A stretch of DNA of 64,000 bases from Gavia stellata (GCF_030936135.1 NC_082603.1:35382329-35446328); one strand, 5' to 3'; shown: positions 40,801-55,800, counted from the stretch's first letter. The notes: a model not told the origin generated them from the sequence alone. Numbers and translations are program-made.

Positions 40801-43800
40801 ATAGTCAAGTGGCTTAATGTAATCAAGGAAGGGAATAGGTAATCTGTGTCACAGGTCTCCAGGAAAACTGGAGCATTAAATCACGAGGTATGGGTCAAGG
40901 ATTTGAAATCTCTCAATCTCTGAAGTGTCAAAAACGGCATGGGACAAATGATTAAAACAGTAGCTCTTGCCAGGGTTTCAGGAGTCTGGTGTCAGCAGCA
41001 AGGATTTAGAAGAAATTTTGAAAGAAAATAGTTAGGGAGAAAAGGAAAAGGAGAAGGAAAGAGGATAAAACGTAATATACTTTTACCGAAGATTAATGTC
41101 AGTCTTCAATTCAGACTTGATACTAGGAAACCTTTCTTTACCGAGAGGATGGTCAAACCCTGGACCAGGCTTCCTAGAGAGGTGGTCGATGCCCCAAGCT
41201 CGGCAGTGTTTAAGAGGCGTTTGGACAATGCCCTTTATAATATTGTTCAAGTTCTGGTCAGCCCTGAAGTGGTCAGGCAGTTGGACTGGATGATGGTTGT
41301 AGGTCCCTTCCAACTGAACTGAACTGAACTGAACTGTTCTGTTCTGTTCTGTTCTATTCTATTCTATTCTGACTGTGGCAATCTACATGGAAAATGAAAA
41401 TATTCTCCAAAAATGCGTCAGCAGAAGCATTTCTAACAGAGACAAATAGGAATTTTTTAATACCACTTACCAAAACATTAGTGAGATCTCATCTGAATTA
41501 TGGTATGCTATAATCCATACTCAACAAATTTCAAATCAAATTGTAATATGTACAACATAGGAGTAGGCTGTTGCCTTTGAGAAGGGCGTCTGCCTAATGA
41601 GAGGAATTTAAAAGAAAATTAAAGTTGAGAGGGGAAATTATGATTATCTATAATAACCTTAGTCAGTGAACACTCTGGAGGAATGAAGAACCATTAATCA
41701 TCACAAGAACAAATAGTATAAAATGACCGTTAATTAATTTAGCCTGGAAATTAGAAGTGGTTTTAACCATTTAAGGACAGCAAAATTTCAATAGAATTAG
41801 CCAAGGCAAAATAAATTATCTTCAAAATGTTGACTAACCATTTTTTAATAGAAGCACTGTATGTGAAAACGTGGAAAACTGAGGGACTGAGCTCTCCAGA
41901 TGAGCAGGTTCTTTCTTATCCCATGATGTGTCGGGAGCTTCTCCCATAATGTACGAGGTGACCTGGGCAACTGGAAAATCATATTTCTTATGGGAATTAC
42001 AACGTTCCAAGGAACTTAGACCACAGGAGATGATTAGAGCTCTCTTTTATGGTCCTGTGTTGCTAGACAGATACATTTGTTTCTAGCTGTGTTGAAATAA
42101 TTCCAGTGAAATAATACTACAGACTTTTAAAATGCTAGAATCGGATTTAGTCAGAATCAAATGAAATACTTAATATCAGTTTCTGGCCGACTTTGGGGAA
42201 AAAAATCTCAAACTTTACAGAGCTAAGGCAAATTGAAAGTCTTGTTTTACCTGTGAAAATAGTGTTTCATGAAAAATACTGCTTAGGTTGAAATACGGAA
42301 ATATTTGTGACCTGATAATTCCTGATATTCACAGCTGTAATGAGTGAGAAATGATTTGGGGAACTGCCTTTTTCAGTTTCACTAGTATCCTATAGTGTTG
42401 AAAAGAATAGAACATCTTAGATGAAAGCTTGATATTGTAATTTTAAGGTTTGATCATTGCATACCACCATCCTGAATGCATACTGAATATGAGAAGTGCA
42501 GACATTAAGTCGTACATAAATGCGGCATAGCCAGGAAAGTGTTCAGCAACGTGCCTCTGGTAAGCTATTTTTAAGACTGTACATCACGCAAAAGGCAGAG
42601 TTTAGCATGTGCTGCAAGATGGGATTTGGTCTTTCTCTTCAATTCATTGTTTCTGAAGCTCCACAATTCTCACTTCTTCTATTTGCCTTGTTCATAAATT
42701 GCATACTGCCAGTAGACTGTTTAGAACAATAACTTCGAAAGAGTTCTTCTTTGTATTAATTTCTTTTCCAAAGGGGTTCTTAAATTCCTCAAGTTTTGAA
42801 AAAGAGCAACAGTGGTTAAATTAAATGAAATGAACATACTATTCATGTCATTAACTATCTGAAAGTCTGATGTGGGATATAAAAAGAAAAAAAAAGGAAG
42901 GTGAAGAGGGCATCTTTTTTTTAAGAAAATATTGATTTATATTTAACTGAAAAAAAATACTGATTTATTTAACTGTCCATAATACTATATTCTTTTCCTC
43001 AGCCTGAGGTTCTCGAACAAATACAAAATCTAAAGGAATTGTGGATGGACAATAATTCTTTGCAAATACTGCCTGGGGTATGAACATTTATTTTATGTAA
43101 TCAAATTACTGTATGATATAGTGAACTATTTACCTTGCAGTAAATAAATGTATGTGCATTTTCTTGAATGGGTACCTATTCCTAGTTCATATAGTCATTA
43201 ATTATTATCAAGAAATAAGAGTCTCAGCATAGCCATTCATATGAAGCCCTTTTAAATGTTGTGTTATTACATGATGATGTCTAAATGGGGATGTGCTTGT
43301 TTTATTTAAGCGTTGTGTAGTTTCCATTGTGAGGGGAAATTATTTCCTATTGTCTTCTCAGTCACCATGCATTAACTAGCAGTTTTATAAAAACCCACAT
43401 GGGTTTTAAAAAGGAAGAGGAAATATTAAGTAACCTAAATACACTTAAAAATAACAGATGGTATGTACAGATTCAACTGTATTAAAAGCAATTCTGAGGC
43501 AGCGGAATGAAGATATATTCCTCTAGAAAGCACTCCATTTAGGAACGGAACAAAGAATATTTTAACATCTAAACATTAAGGTCATGGTTATGTATTACTG
43601 CTGTTTCTGAGTTGTTGCTACCCCATGGCAGAACTTTGATTTTCAATTTTTATTGCCATAAATTATTTGAGATTATCACTCTATAATACCTACACTGATT
43701 GTCACTGGAGAAAGGGATCCCCGTCATTAGCATTTTATCACACAGGTGACAGATCATATGTTTCACACAATAATGCTCTTTGTTGCTGCAAGGCTAATTT

Positions 43801-46800
43801 AGAACTAGATCTAGCACAGACATATCTAGGTGTTGGAAGAAGAAGTAGTACTTCCTCTTTCAGCTTTGAACATTTATTAATCAACATTCAATTTTTTGCA
43901 TTGAGCAGTGACTGTTTTTTGTCTTAAATAGATTACATTCATTTTTTATTTTGTGTTAAGCAGGATGTTTGCACAGAAAATGATAATTTTCAGTCACTGT
44001 CCAAATATCCACTTTTCGAGTGCTTTGCTAGTGAAAAGAAAAGCTGGTGTTGAAACCACTTCTGATACTGAAACCCATCTGGAGATCAAGAACAGAAATA
44101 TTGCAGTATTCTTGCTGCAGAGTAACCGAGTAGGAGAAATATCAGATATATAAGAGAGCGTGGGCACAAACATTTTAACCATTATTCTGTTTCTTCTCTG
44201 TTCACAATGAAATTGGTTAATATATCCAGTGCTAAAATGTGTTCCAAACACAGTCCTGCTCGTGATCCCTGGAGAGGGTATTCAGAGTTGAAGTTGTTCA
44301 GTAGATCGTGGAACTGAATCCCAAGGAGCATAATTATTTTCAGTGAATAATTCATGTTTCCTGAATCTGATTCTAGTAGACACTAGATGATGTTTTATGA
44401 AAGCCTTCTTGAAAACAAGAGGTTTAAAACAATTAATATTAGCTTTAAATTTTGACTTTTAAAAATAGAGAGGAAATACCAACTGGTAATTGATATTAAG
44501 ATTTAGAGATTTGCCACGTTTCCAATGTTAATAATTCCGTTTTTAAAAAAGTAGTCTGTGCTAGAAACAAAGATTGTATTCAACTATTAATATGGGTAGA
44601 ATGGCAAAGGTTGGGGTGAAAGGGAGATTTTCCCTTTATGCAAGAACTCAGATATGATTAAAGATAACATGAAACTGCCTCCTTAGAAGCAGAGAGCAGA
44701 TTTCAGCAAGGTAAGAGATGAAAAGCAAGCTATATTCATATTGTTTTGAAACTACCTGTAGATGAAGCTGTCTAAAACTATTTTCCTTTTTCATGTGTAC
44801 AGTAAATAATTATTAAAAGTATGCGTAAATAACTAAAAAACCCCCTCCCATCAACTTTTATAGAATCCATACACTTCACCAGCAATTCCCATGGCTTTCC
44901 CAAAATCTATAAAGGACGTTCCTGCATAGGCCAGGAATGTTTATTCATCTGGTTTGAAACAGTGCTACTGTGGATGCATGGTACTGCACCCACACGGGAG
45001 CTCTCTGTAGCAGTATCGTGCTGCCGTGTCTCACTCCTGCTGTGTAATCCTCCCAGCGAAGCTCTGCCACTGGGCCATAGATCCAGCTCATGTACTCCAG
45101 GCCCAGCAGTGATGCTTCCTTGCTGTTCCACTTGCAGGTTTTTCATAACAGAGTCATATTTGTTGATTTTCTTGGTGAAGTTTCACGTCTGGAATGAAGT
45201 GACCATCTTGTGATAATGGATCAAGAAGCAGGTTGCTTCTACAGGCTTCAAACTCTTACACGCTACACAGACTTTCCAAGAAATTAGGGACCAATGCCTG
45301 TCATGTTGCTCATTGATATTATAGCTGCAGTTAAACACTGTAATCACAAAGGTGTACTATTGGGATTAACCCGTTATAATTGAACTATGAATATCTACAG
45401 TCTAATTCTAGATTCTATAAAATTCAGAGAATCAGTTTGACACAGAAAAGCTTTACCTGCATGTCTAGCCTCAGTGGCCTTAAGGACTGCCGTTAGGAGT
45501 AGATGTGAACTGTAAGTGTCCCTTGGATCTGTGTCCAACTGAAGGAATAATACAGATGCATGACTGAGAACTCACACTTTCAGCAGATTTAGTGAATCTA
45601 GAACACATTCATTAGGTCGGTATGTGTCATTTAGTTTGGTACAGTTCCTTTTGCAGTTATCTGAACAGGAAGGCTGTTAGACCACCACTGATACTGCTTC
45701 AGTGAAATCAACCTTATAAAAAGGATGCTGAGATAACTGAATATAAGCCTGTATTACTATTGTTTGTCTTTAATTAAACTTAGAAACTGGCATGCAGTGT
45801 ATATCAGTTCAAATAACACTTTGTAACATGCTATTAAGTCTATAGGGAAGTTAAAACAGCTCGTGTACCTGGATGTGTCAAAAAACAGGATAGAAACTGT
45901 TGATTTGGACATATCAGGATGTGAAGGACTGGAAGATCTCCTGTTGTCATCCAATATGTTGCAGCAACTGCCAGACTCCATAGGTGAGAAAAGCTCAGGA
46001 TTTCTTGTAATCTTTTACAGCTGAGGATTTCATATATATCTTTTTTTGGTAATGATGAGACTTTATAATAGCTGGAACAAGAACTGCCATTAAATTCCAA
46101 AGGAGTTTGAAAGATCTGTGTCTGGACAGTCCATGAAGACCATTTTGTGAAGCCAGGAAAAAAATCGGTGCTTAGAAAGTATTGATTATTCTGATTTGCT
46201 ATTTTAAAGAAAATAAGCAAAGAAAGATACAGTTGATCTGATCTAAATTTGAAAATAAGTATAATAGTGATTACATTAAGAGTGTTAAACTCTTCAAGGA
46301 AATTGCTACTTTTAGTTACAGTAGTGCAATTCCATATAAGCGCATTAAACAAAGAAATAGTTCAAACTATTGTTTTCTTTTTTGGCTATATTGCATGCAT
46401 AGGATTTCTGAATTATTTAGAATATACAGAAATTCTGTAAGCTAAGTGGTTATAGGTATATCGCTCTATACATCTGGACAATTCATTTCAGTCTTGATCC
46501 CTTATATTTTCTTGGGGCACACTTGAGGTCTTCCCTCTCTTCTAGTATTTCCAGACAATGACCCCACTATATCATCATCATCTTTTTCACTTTCCTAAGT
46601 GCGTCCCTTTGAATGTGGAACTGCTAAATTCCCCAATTTTAAATCAGTTCAGTCAACAGTCCAAAATGTATTGCTAATAATGCTGTGCTACATGAATGTT
46701 ACTAGATGTCTCTTACAGCTAGTTTCCATTTTGGTCTTCTACATCTCACCATAAATTCTAGAATTTTTGCTTTATGTGGTTTTCTGATATGCATATGCAG

Positions 46801-49800
46801 ATTGATTTTTAGAGGGCATTCAGCTCCTGTACAAAAGGAATAAATATTTACATTTTGAATTATACTTTCTTGCAATTAGATATATTCAGTTCTCATTTCC
46901 AAATTCCTATTACTGAATGGTAATAGATTTAACAGAAGCAAAGCAAAAAGATTCATTTTAATACTGCATTTTCAGATGAGAGCTTGCTATAATTCATTTT
47001 GGTGGAACTTTTTCCTCTTAAAAGAAAGTTTTGTTGAAACTTAGATGTTTCTTGGAACATGTTGATTTTGAAAAAGTTTTCAACAAAAATGTTCTCCAAT
47101 GAAACGAGTAGTGATTCTAGTATCCCTTTTAATTACACTTTCCATTTGCTTCAGCTTTCATATTATGGCACATTCAATTTAACATTGGCCTCTGTATTAG
47201 TGATTAATTTATATTATTCCCAGCATTACAAATAATCATTTAAAAAAATGCTATTTCAATATATCCAGAGTTCTGTCAAGGAAAAAACGGATTTTGAAAT
47301 GTTAATAACTTGCAGAAGGTGGAAATCTGTTTCAGGCTCTCTTTCTAGCACTGTAATGCAGTATTTTTCCCATTTTTTCTGTCTTTACTTTTTTATTGGT
47401 TTTGGCTGTTACGCATTGGTAAAGCCGAAGTTTCATTCCCTTCTTGGTAAACGTTACCCAGTTATGCATCTGCTTACACTTAGATATATAGTAATTCTTG
47501 TAATAATAAGAATTAACCACGTATACAAATGCATTCAGGATTGATTCTGGTTTTCAGTCTGATTCTGGTTTTCTGGCTATACCTACATATTATGAAGCTA
47601 CATGCACATGCAGCATTTACTTTAGGTAATTCACCTCATGTCATGTTACAACCTGAGTACCTTTTAATCAAGGCAACAGGATTTGAATTCAATTGAAATG
47701 TTAGTAAATAAGTAGAAATACTGGTCTTCCTACACAGATAGGGTACTATTCTTTTATTTTTACAGTTTTTTTCCAGACTCCAGAAATACACTGACTATTT
47801 TACTTGCAGTTCAGCTTAACATTTAATCAGTGCTTCATTTTGATGAAACATATTTTCAATGGGACAAGAATGTGTCTGTGTACTGTCCTATATACAGATG
47901 TTTTCTAAAATCTAGATCAAAGTTATTCAGTGTTAGAAATCATTGTTTGTTTAAGGATATGGGAGATTACAGAAAGTAAAAAAGATTAATGTGAAATCTT
48001 TTTCTATTACTTCTTCCTTACCTGTTTTGTAGGACTGTTGAAAAGGCTTACAACTTTAAAAGTAGATGACAATCAGCTTACAATTCTGCCAAATGCAATT
48101 GGAAAGTGAGTATAAGTCTCATGATTTTCAACATCAAGTAAAATGTGGTTTCTCTTCTGCTTGTGGAATGTGGGCTTTTTAAAATGAAAAATAAGACAAA
48201 GGTGTACTGAATTATAAAATAATTTCAAATTGTGTGCCTAACACCCAGCTTATAACATTTAAATTTGGAGCAACGCTATTACTTCTGTGGACTGATACTG
48301 GCGTAAATGATAAGAAGATGAAATGTATCACATTTTCCAAGAAAAAGAACAAAGATATTTTTCTGTATGAATCACTTGCAATTTAGATGATTAGAGCAGC
48401 GAAAGTAGAAGAAATAGAAGTATTTGGGGGAATACGTCTGTTTCCATGGCAACAGCCATACTTGATGCTGAGAAGAAAATGGCTGTAAACCTCATATGTA
48501 TGAAGATTTCTTAAAATATTGAAGTAGCATAAGTGAAAAAGTCATGACAATTTCATAGGTGCATACATCAAAATATGAAAGTATCATATAAGTAATCTTA
48601 TTATGAAAAGCACTAATGATGCCCTTTAGCTATCATGTTGTCAGCTGTTACATGATCACTGGTACAAAATTCTGTCTTGTACTGCTGTGGGTCTTGAGCT
48701 TATTGCTAAATGAAATCTGCAATTCATGGTAAAATTCAAGGTGGGTGCAAGGCTGTCTCCAAGTATGGAAACAGGTGATTCTTTCTATTGTTTCACACTA
48801 CACATATCCCGTTCTAGCAGAACATATCTTTTTGATATGTTGGTATTTTTGTAGGATGCCTCTTACTCTACATATTTCACTTCTGAAATGCTATATAAAC
48901 TGATATTGGGAAAAAATTTCAGAATGCATCGTCCCTGGCCGCCTTCTACAGCTACAGCTCTAGTGTTTTCATCGTCCTCCTTGCACCAGCAGTAGTATTC
49001 ATGCAGAAGAAACAGACTGCAGTCTAAGTAGTGGCTGTCTGTCTGGTGTGACTGAACACGTGGTTATACTGTTTGTACCACTTCTGTGCTGTCAGCATGA
49101 AACATTGGGAACGGGGCATCTGCGAGCAGAGCTGCACTCAGACTCTGTACCTTTGCTCTCAGTGCGAAAACCGTTCTCTCTTCAGCAGGCTGTAGCTCAG
49201 CAAATTATTTCATTAGAAGTAGTTTTCTTAAGCCAGAGCTGTTCTGAGGCTTCCAAAATTAAAGCCTAGAAGGCTTCATTTAGACTTGTCCACAAATATG
49301 TGAGTGAGGTCTCTAGAATAGAAATAACCTCTAACCTGCACAGTCAGTGCTTTACTACTCCTGCACCCATTTTATAGTAACAATTTCAATAATAATTTAG
49401 TTGTTGGTATGCCAGTCAGGGAAAAAAAGTCCAAATTTGTGAACTATTATGACTGTAGCAACTGAAAGCTCAGGTTTGGCTTTTCATGCTGTACTTCTTG
49501 CAGTATCTTTAGATATATGTGATATTCATGGAGAGTATTAAAAGTTGGTTATACGAATCACAAAAGGGGAAATCTTCTAAACATTGTTTAGCAATAAATT
49601 CTGATAGGCAGTGAAAGCTCGTAAGGCTCAAAGCTGTACTGGACACTCTGCAAAAAGGTTGAGATAATGTCCAACGTTATCTTTAAGAATTTTGGCGGTG
49701 AATTTTTGAAAACTGGTATGAAGGTGCTTTCTTACTTATTGAATTGTTCAAATTGAAGGGGAACCCCTCTTTTTTTTTTTTAACCTAATATCTGTCCAGT

Positions 49801-52800
49801 ATTGTTTGCCATGGAGCCTTAATTACATTTTTAAAGATGTACTGCTGCTCTAAATGGTGTATATGGAGAGCAGTAGGCTAATCACCTAATATTATCACAT
49901 TATTTTTGAGTGATTGGTTGTGCTTTTTAAATGAAGTGCTTTCTCTCATTTAATGAGGACAGTGTCTCCCACATCAAAATGAACTTCCTTTCTCTGACTC
50001 ATCCACTTGGATAGTTTCCTACTGGGTCTCTTTCTCCTAAATGATAGTTGTAGTACCCACTGCAGAGTATGTTATTGTCACACAAAGATTAGCAATGTGG
50101 AGGAGGGAACTCTCCCTCCAGGGACCAATTTCATGATGAGACACAGAGCACTTCAACGCAGTCTGAGTCAATGTTGCTATTAGTGAACTGCCACCCTCAT
50201 TTTTGGCAGGCTTGTTCAAAGGGCAAGACTGCAAGTGGCATTTAGAGTTTGACCCTGCAGGGTACTATGCACAGTAGACCCAGCTTAATAAAACATTCCT
50301 CATAAAATCGCAGAATCACAGAATCACGGACTGACAGGGGTTGGAAGGGGATCATCTAGTCCAACCCCCCGCCAGAGCAGGTTCACCTGGAGCAGGTTGC
50401 ACAGGAATGTGTCCAGGCGAGTTTTGAGTATCTCCAGAGAAGGAGATTCCACAGCCTCTCTGGGCAGCCTGTTCCAGTGCTCTGCCACCCTCAAAGGAAA
50501 GAAGTTCCTCCTCATGTTTAGGTGGAACTTCCTATGATCCAGTTTGTGCCCGTCACCTCTCGTCCTGTCACTGGGCACCACTGAAAAAATCAGTGGATTC
50601 GCATTGATTAAGTACCAAATTGGACCCAAAGACTGGAGATTTTACCTGTAGGACCTGAGTGAATGCCCATGCTCCCACTTTGTGGGTAGGAAGGTGTCAG
50701 GAGGGAAGTGACCCATATGTAGGTAATGGTGCAGTTGCTCCAGAGCCAGTGTATTGTGTTAGATGAGCGTTTTGTGCATGTGTCTAGTCTATACCATACC
50801 TGACAGGACCAGATACTGCAAATGAAAGTGTGAACTTGTATTCCTGGCTCTGCAAAACTGCTTTTGCCTGATGTGTGACAAATAGGGGGTGTAGCTAACT
50901 CTTAGGACTTAGGCTGCTTTGGCAGTTACCTGGGTGCTGTAGCTGTTGGGAGAAAAGGGCTGCAACTGCATGAAATGGGGCTGAGGTGCGTTGGAACTAC
51001 TCTTTTATTCATGGCAGTCCTCATTCTCCATGAATCGTTCCCTACTAATCTGTCTAAAATATTCCTCATCTACCTTAGGGCATGTACTGTGAACTGCCTC
51101 ACTTCAGTGAGTGCCGAACAGTACAGCAGGTGCATATCTGATTTTTGTCTGCCTGTCTTTAAACCTATCAAGAATGATCTGAATTTAGCCCAAGAAGACA
51201 GTAAGGTTAATGATATTTTAGCTAAATTAGCACTGTCGGAATGATAGCTGTTACTTTCATGCACATCCATGGTGAATGAAAGGTCACTTTCTGAAGTGCA
51301 CATTTTTTTAACCATGGTACTTACAGAGATAAAATATAGTTTCACACTGACTTTGTTGTTTTTATTGTGGCCATCTTCATTTGTCTGCTGATGATGTCAT
51401 CAGGGAGGAAAGAACCTGAGAATGTCTGTGCCAGACAATACCTTTCAAATAAAATCCTGTTGTCTGATAAAATCAATCTTCACTGTCAGGAAAACTTCCA
51501 CAGTTACAGTTGAGAGTATCAGATTTTCCGATTGCCGTTGGAAACACAGTAATTCTCAATTAGCTTATCTATTTTCAAGCTTTTCTGGTTGTGTTACCAT
51601 CAGTAAAAGGAAGAATGTGTGCATCTGGCAATTTAACAAGCTTTCAGTTGGACTTCGCTCTGTCAAGCATGTATTCTGTATGAAGTAGGTAAACATTACT
51701 GAATTTTGCCTTTACTGAAATTGTTTTGTATCTATTTTGAAATAAATTGTGGTGGATACAAAACTTGTATTAAAGAAAAGCTATAACCAAGCCTGGAAGA
51801 GCTTTTGGATGTATTCGTGCATCGCTTTCACTAATCACTGTATGACTCACTTTGGCTTTTCAGTCTACTGAAATACAGCAATTAGAGGAAAGTTCTGAGA
51901 ATTCCATGTTGGGAATAGCTATTTCTGGTTTCATGTTTCATAAAATTTGAAGGCTGAAAGACCTTTTTTAATTAAGAAACTGGAGTAAAGGTAAGTTAGA
52001 CGTACAGTGAAGGTCCAGTCCTGCAGCTGTGCCTCATATAAATACTAAGGAGCAAGATTTGTAGCAGAGGTAAACTTTTTTTATCAGATCTACCAAAATA
52101 TTTGGAAAAAAACCAGACAATCTTCGGGTCACCTAGTTCTTTGTCAGTGGACAGGGAGATGACAAACATTGAGGAAGAAATAATTGCTTGCCATTTAACC
52201 TTAGTATTAATTAAAGCATTTGAGAGAAGAAGGTAGTACATGTGGAGCAAAAAAGGGGCAGCAGAAGCAGGGAACAATGGCATTTGTAATGGGTAACAAA
52301 ACTTTTATTCTGTGAGCTCAATGGGCGGTGCAGTACAGCATTCATTTCAAGAATTTGTATATCCAGCCTAATTTTTTAAGAGATTCAGTAGATATTTCTT
52401 CAGAATATTTTTATATATGTGTGTGTGTATGCATAATATATATGTTATATGTATATATTTTAATATATCTATATATAAAACATGTATTACATATATATTC
52501 CTGTTTGTGTTTTTTGCATTAGCAAAGGTCAAATTGTTGATTCTTAATCACCATAGGAAGATTGATGTTTACGTGTTGCCTGATACCACCTGCTGTCCTC
52601 AGGGAAAAGCAGACACTCAGAAGAGTGCCGAGGGTTGTGTGGCTGGCAAGACAGGGTCCCGAAGAGCAGAACAATGCCTCTGAAGGCCATTTCGCACTCA
52701 CCGGAGCGGTGGTGGGTGGGGCGGTTCAGGTGCTGACTGTCAGCGTTCTGCCTTGGGTCAGCTCTCTTGACGTTCCCTTGGCTTTCATTCTGCGTAGGTG

Positions 52801-55800
52801 TCAGCTGCTATCAGAGAAGGCGGTGGCTTTCATGACGTGGGCCCCTTTCGTTTAGGGCTCAGTACAAAACCTCCAACTCATTTCACAACCTCTTCATGGA
52901 TAATAACACGCAGGAGTATGCTGAATGCCAGTTCTGTGCACTAGGAAGCTGTGCTTTCTCTATATGTACTGCTCTCTGGTACTGTGGCCTATGGCTAACC
53001 CAGACTTCAGTTCAACAGGGGAGTTTCTATCAGCTGTCTCTATCTCACCCTCTTTCCTGAAAACATGATTACGTAGCGGAAAGGTCAGGTCTCTTTCTTT
53101 TCACGATTTGACAGAATACAACAATCTAGGAAAAGGGGTACAAGACAGAAATGGAGATTATTTCATTTTTTTTACAGGGAGAACTTGAGTGTCAGGAGAT
53201 TACTTACTTTGGTCTGCTTTGTTTTGGTCCTTGCCATACAGATACCTTTTCAAGATCCCTTTTTAGCCAGCTTTCTCAATGTGTGAAAGATAAGCGCTTC
53301 TACAAAAGCTGTGTCTGACTACAACAGGCTGAGACTACTTTGTTGAGTTTGGATCCAAGTTCCTCTTTTGTCACTACTGATCTGTATTAGAAATGATGTC
53401 AGGTGCATCAGTTGGAATGTACCCTGGAGGCAATTTCTGCTTCCCTTCCCTTTGCTCTCAGCAGCAGTATTTCTTTACCTGTTGTCTGTCTTTGTATGTT
53501 AAGATTATAAACTTCTTGATTTGATTCTTCAGCTTAGTATGAACTGCCCTAATCACTGTCTGTTTGAAGTATGTGGAATACTTCCTCACTACAAAAAGTA
53601 AGAATGATAATGTGGGGAAACTAAGTGGTCTGTCTTAAACTGCCTTACTGGGTAAGATTGATTAACAGTGCCCCTAATAGTTCCTAAAATCACATTATTA
53701 TAGACTTCTTCTAGGAAATCTGCAATAAAGTTTCCCTCTTCAGGGCGTGATGTCTGTAGTAGTGTGATGCTTTAAAACTTGCAAAGGTTTTAGATTGTTA
53801 ATTTTTGTTGTCTAGCCCTTGTATAGCATCTAACAAGTGTGTTTATAATTTCAGTTTATCTTTATTAGAAGAATTTGACTGCAGCTGTAACGAGTTGGAG
53901 TCTTTACCTTCTACCATAGGCTACCTTCACAACCTGAGGACGTTGGCTGTGGATGAGAATTTCCTTCCTGAACTGCCCAGAGAAGTGAGAAGCTGATTCT
54001 GTTTTTAAATTACAGATTGAAATGTTTTGTAGTAGGCCCAAGATTTCATGCCTACTCAGCCAAAATACGTGTTAAACCAATTGTTTCTGCACGATGTGGA
54101 TGTGGAAGACCAAATCTTTCTTACCTACTCAATAGTAAAATAGTAAACCCAGTAAATTAGTAAATTCATGTAAAGGTGAGAGTATCACTCAGAAGAGTGG
54201 TGCAAGTAACCCTATGCATTTCCCTGATGTTACTGCCAAAGGGAGGGCGTTATTTTCTGACTTCAGATTCTGTATTTTCTGCTTTTTGTCAGTTACAGTA
54301 AAAACACAATTTGGCCACCTCCTGAGATAAAAAGTTAGTGATAATAAATTTTATCAAAGTAGGTATCCTAACATCTTTGTGGTTTTCCTTCCTATAGATT
54401 GGAAGCTGTAAAAATGTAACAGTGATGTCTCTGCGCTCTAACAAGCTAGAATTCCTTCCTGATGAAATTGGGCAGATGCAGAAGCTAAGAGTGTTAAATC
54501 TAAGCGATAACAGGTATAGTTCACATACTTTTTCTAACCCATTCTAAGAATTTATTTTTTAAAAAAAATTTAAAAACGATTCTGTTTAGGTATTTGAAAA
54601 AACACATTTATATAAAATATATTTTAAAATATAAACATATTTAGAATTACTTTATTTAAACTATCAGGAAAAAAATCTTTATTTTTTTTAATCTTTATGG
54701 TCCGGTCTTGGTTCCACTGACAGCCAAAGAAAAACTTGAATGGGGTCAAGATCTGGGTCTCAGTGTGTTTTAATAGATGAAAACCAGTTTACTTCTTTTA
54801 TCTCCTGGTGTTTCTGTGTGGAATTGTGATATTTGGCTTTAAAATTGTATATAAACTTGTAATTTTTAATGATTAAAAAATTGTGACAAGCTGATATGTA
54901 GGAAATCATTAAATGCAAGCACACTGGCATGTTATCCTGACTCCACTGAAATCAAAAGAAAATTTTCTATTGTTTCCTTCAGTAGAGCAAAGGTTTTGTC
55001 AAAACCGCAGATTCTTCTGTTCTTCTGCACATGACTATTCCTCTGAGAAATGGAATGCTTAAAATGAGCCTTTCTTGATACCTATCCCGTGCTGCCATAG
55101 CCATCAGAAAAGACTGACTTTTCCTTGAAATCTATACATATGTATGTTCCAAGGATATGTTACTTTTCAGTATAACCACAGAAATAGAAGTTTGCTCAGT
55201 AGTGCAACAAACGATGTGTGAATACCATTTTGTTTCTAGTAGTTATCCATACTCAGTAAAAATTAGAGAAAGAACTTTCCACATCTGTGTCTGATTTCCT
55301 GTCAGCAGTTTCATCGTTGGAATTAAGGTTGACCATAAAATATAAAACAAAGTAATGTAGAAATCCCTGTAATTTGTTTAAAATTATTCGCCTCATTCTG
55401 TGAGATGATTTTCTGCATTGCAGTTGTGTATCATAAAATACATTATGTATGGACCAGAACATAAAGTTAAACTTAACTCTAGTTTGTGTTGAAACTGTCC
55501 AAGTCCCAGAATCAAATCTTGGGTCTCTTGATTTTGGGTTTCAGATTCCAGGGCTTTTCCAGGGACAGTGAGTGCTCTCCCATCAGTATGTCACTGCAGC
55601 AGTCTACGTTTGCGCTTTATCTGTACAGCTAGAATCTGAAACTATATTTCAGGCAAGACTTTAAACTCCCTCAGGCTGGCATTCTTGCCAGCAAAGGCAG
55701 CCCGGCTTCCCCTCACTGTTCCTGCATCCATATACCCTGTCCTGTCCTGGTGCGATTTTGTCCGGGCATACGGTGATCTCGAATACGTACGTGATATAGA

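Larger units (their letters stand above)
38919..43002 (+). other. LRRC7 intron after exon f
   Basis: Phase 0 intron of about 4.1 kb. Its main content is the pair of CR1 elements at 41.09-41.84 kb. A duplicated segment sits just before the acceptor at 42925-42974. Nothing recognised in 38919-41087. Confidence 0.85.
48106..53854 (+). other. LRRC7 intron after exon i
   Basis: Phase 2 intron of about 5.7 kb. It holds a weak old-repeat relic at 48262-48320, a T run near 49770, a CR1 3' end at 50.31-50.60 kb, a TA/TG tract at 52.41-52.50 kb and a GC-richer patch at 52560-52860. No exon recognised. Confidence 0.85.

Noticed and set aside
45840..46352. 170-codon open frame on the minus strand, the longest in the window
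   Set aside because: It is antisense to conserved LRRC7 exon h and its downstream intron. It has no recognisable domain, and the + strand exon explains the open stretch.
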